From the NCBI GenBank assembly GCA_002085205.1, contig NATF01000095.1, positions 1-7,031 of the forward strand: a stretch of DNA of 7,031 nucleotides, read 5' to 3'. The notes under the pieces were generated by a model. It searched no databases. It was not told where the DNA came from and was given only the letters and a program-made list of their open reading frames with translations. Of this stretch, positions 5,868-7,031 are shown piece after piece. The translations under genes and the position numbers were made by a program. Each line of letters starts with the position of its first letter. The stretch's first letter is position 1. The DNA comes from Candidatus Cloacimonas sp. 4484_275. Its GTDB lineage: Bacteria; Cloacimonadota; Cloacimonadia; Cloacimonadales; TCS61.

Positions 5868-6476
5868 ATGGAAAAGGTGGGAGAATATTTAAAATCGGTG
5901 CGGGAAGAGAAAAATATAACTTTGGAAGAAGTTTCGGAAAAAACAAAGATTAAAGTAAGATTTTTGGTTGATATCGAAAATGACATTTTTGATAATCTCG
6001 GCGGAGCCGGATACGCAAAAGCGATGATTTTAACTTATGCCAGATTGATTGGCGCCGATCAGAAGAAGATTCTGGAAAATTTGAATCTTTCCGAAACTCA
6101 TTCCGGAATTGATAAAACCAAATCCATTCAACCCAAAAAGTTACTCATTCCAACCACGATATTTTCTCTTTTTCTATTGATAATTCTGGTTATTATTCTG
6201 ATATTTGTTGCCGTGAAATATTATCCGGAATGGCGTTCTAAATCTCAATTTCAAAAGAAGATAACGACAAAAATCGAAACCAAAAAAACCATAAAAAAAA
6301 CCAATGCCGTTTCTCCTTCAAAAGAACTGAATTTGAAAAAAGAGAAAAAAGAAAAAAAGAAAAAAAACAAGGAATCGAAAGTTGTAATCAACGAAGAAGC
6401 CTTGAAAGATACAACCGATTATCTCGATAAATTACTTTTCAAAGAAGAGAAAAGTCCGTTTAATTACAAAGAATAA
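5868..6476 (+). CDS. rodZ: RodZ-like helix-turn-helix membrane protein
   Basis: There are 202 residues from ATG 5868; a GTG at 5862 is possible, but GAGGTG there fits better as the ribosome site for the ATG. Residues 3-72 are the cytoplasmic HTH_25-type domain of RodZ (GEYLKSVREEKNITLEEVSE, TKIKVRFLVDIEND, GYAKAMILTYARLIGAD). After a linker with KPK-type basic residues, one transmembrane helix spans about 93-117 (LLIPTTIFSLFLLIILVIIL and following). Beyond it lies a lysine/glutamate-rich low-complexity stretch (about 130-170) and a short tail. The beta-domain (DUF4115) that usually ends RodZ is not visible, so this is a reduced form. RodZ links MreB filaments to the wall-elongation machinery. 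Here it sits directly after meso-DAP synthesis genes, which fits a peptidoglycan and shape operon. Confidence 0.85.
   Translation: MEKVGEYLKSVREEKNITLEEVSEKTKIKVRFLVDIENDIFDNLGGAGYAKAMILTYARLIGADQKKILENLNLSETHSGIDKTKSIQPKKLLIPTTIFSLFLLIILVIILIFVAVKYYPEWRSKSQFQKKITTKIETKKTIKKTNAVSPSKELNLKKEKKEKKKKNKESKVVINEEALKDTTDYLDKLLFKEEKSPFNYKE
6335..6369 (+). repeat. Polypurine A/G low-complexity tract in rodZ
   Basis: The tract is almost unbroken A runs of 5-7 separated by single Gs, coding for the Lys/Glu-rich segment after the RodZ membrane helix. Such runs are prone to polymerase slippage, so frame changes in this part of the gene should be checked before trusting the C-terminus. Confidence 0.6.
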
Positions 6477-6568
6477 AAGAACATTTTTCTTGAAAGAGAA
6501 AAAACTTTTCGGAGTAAACGCATATTCCAATGATTTTTCGGAAGAACGGATAAATTAAGAAGAGAACT
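6477..6568 (+). other. Gap between rodZ and the radical SAM gene, with a 22-codon open frame
   Basis: The 92-bp gap is coding-like. From TTG 6490 to TAA 6558 one frame reads LKEKKLFGVNAYSNDFSEER and two more residues. It uses the GAA/GGA/TTT codons typical of the neighbours and ends ten bases before the next start. It has no ribosome site and I do not recognise it. It may be the end of a lost gene or chance. No terminator is evident. Confidence 0.3.
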
Positions 6569-7009
6569 ATGAAATATCAAAAAATAAATTATCGATTTTT
6601 GCTTCCTTCCGTGCTGAAACCGGCGCGATACATCGACCACGAATTGAATGCTTATCACAAGAAAATCAGTGCCGAAACCGTAAATTTTTGCTTGGCGTTT
6701 CCCGATGTTTATGAAGTCGGTTTTTCTCATCTCGGACTAAAGATACTTTACACCATTTTGAATGAAGAAACGGATGTCGTTGCCGACAGGGTTTATGCGC
6801 CTTGGCCGGATTTTGCCGATTTACTGAAAGAGAACAAAATTCCGCTTTTCGGAATCGAATCGGGCGTGGCTCTGAAAGATTTTGATGTCGTCGGTTTTAC
6901 TTTGCAATCGGAACTTACTTACACGAATGTTTTACGAATGCTTTCTCTTGCCGAAATTCCGCTGTTGAGGAGAGAAAGACGCTTTCCGATTTTTTCGATG
7001 CTTTTTTAA
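6569..7009 (+). CDS. TIGR03960-type B12-binding radical SAM protein, N-terminal part, frame broken
   Basis: Only the first domain lies in the window. Residues 14-135 follow the family N-terminus: SVLKPARYIDHELNA (14-28), CLAFPDVYEVGFSHLGLKIL (41-60), DRVYAPWPDFADLL (73-86), IPLFGIESG (91-99), FDVVGFTLQSELTYTNVLRM (105-124) and LAEIPLL. This is the cobalamin-binding-like domain ahead of the radical SAM core; the cysteine cluster would be beyond the right edge. The family's role is not firmly known, although it is often encoded beside a DUF2344 protein. After RRER (134-137) the frame gives FPIFSMLF and stops at 7009, while the family's next block continues in another frame. About 20 residues around the expected GGP-NPEP loop are missing. 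The ATG is preceded by a modest AGAAGAG. Confidence 0.82.
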   Translation: MKYQKINYRFLLPSVLKPARYIDHELNAYHKKISAETVNFCLAFPDVYEVGFSHLGLKILYTILNEETDVVADRVYAPWPDFADLLKENKIPLFGIESGVALKDFDVVGFTLQSELTYTNVLRMLSLAEIPLLRRERRFPIFSMLF

Positions 7010-7031
7010 TCGGAGACGGTGAAGAAGCCGT
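6982..7031 (+). pseudogene. Frame-shifted continuation of the TIGR03960-type gene
   Basis: The codons from 6982 read LSDFFDAFLIGDGEEAV, which fits the family block that normally follows an NPEP loop (P-L-x-D-F-F-D-x-F-x-I-G-D-G-E-E). This frame is two bases off the ORF that starts at 6569. It remains open to the window edge and probably continues into the radical SAM core. Confidence 0.7.

Noticed and set aside
6477..6500. Terminator after rodZ (AAGAA...TTCTT)
   Set aside because: The stem is only five A/T-rich pairs without a following T-run, and the next gene continues on the same strand.
6464..6730. Minus-strand 88-codon frame over the start of the radical SAM gene
   Set aside because: It overlaps a strong family match on the plus strand and has no recognisable features.
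1..7031. CRISPR array, tRNA/rRNA genes, insertion sequence or transposon ends
   Set aside because: No regularly spaced repeats, no RNA gene-like segments, no transposase and no terminal repeats were seen on either strand.

Overview
The window is A+T-rich DNA with mostly tightly packed genes. It reads like a Gram-negative bacterium of the Fibrobacterota-Chlorobiota-Bacteroidota superphylum or a relative such as Cloacimonadota. The hints are a secreted multi-domain beta-sandwich protein, a diaminopimelate (DAP) pathway, an RlpA-type lipoprotein, a RodZ-like protein and a B12-binding radical SAM protein. The phylum is an inference; no rRNA or tRNA gene is present.

Layout. The left 2.87 kb lies on the minus strand. 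Reading leftwards it holds an RlpA-like lipoprotein (2868), a pseudouridine-5'-phosphate glycosidase (PsuG) missing its N-terminus, an Eis-like GNAT acetyltransferase whose C-terminal domain is shortened and out of frame, and the start of a secreted carbohydrate-binding-type protein that runs off the left edge. A 180-bp divergent intergenic region (2869-3048) carries two adjacent perfect inverted repeats and a TTGACA box. The right 4 kb lies on the plus strand: a PepT-like M20 peptidase, DapB without its Rossmann N-terminus, DapF, a DUF2279/YfiM-like small protein, a RodZ-like membrane protein, and the start of a TIGR03960-type radical SAM protein. The genes dapB-dapF-DUF2279-rodZ overlap or nearly touch, so they look like one translationally coupled operon. 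Its theme is envelope building: meso-DAP for peptidoglycan plus a shape-determination protein, with RlpA (peptidoglycan hydrolysis) facing the other way.

The most striking property is not a new system but a repeated lesion. At four places (about 800, 2453, 4130 and 6978), and probably a fifth (about 640), the protein homology stops abruptly. It resumes on the same strand, usually in another frame, with conserved residues missing. Three junctions fuse the 3' end of one gene to the interior or start of the next (RlpA/PsuG, PepT/DapB, and probably Eis/secreted protein). Two lie inside a gene (Eis, TIGR03960). Both PsuG and DapB lack about 65 N-terminal residues that carry essential elements. DapF, the DUF2279 protein and the HTH-TM part of RodZ look intact. 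Either the locus has suffered serial short deletions, or the assembly has collapsed short segments. Comparison with raw reads would decide.
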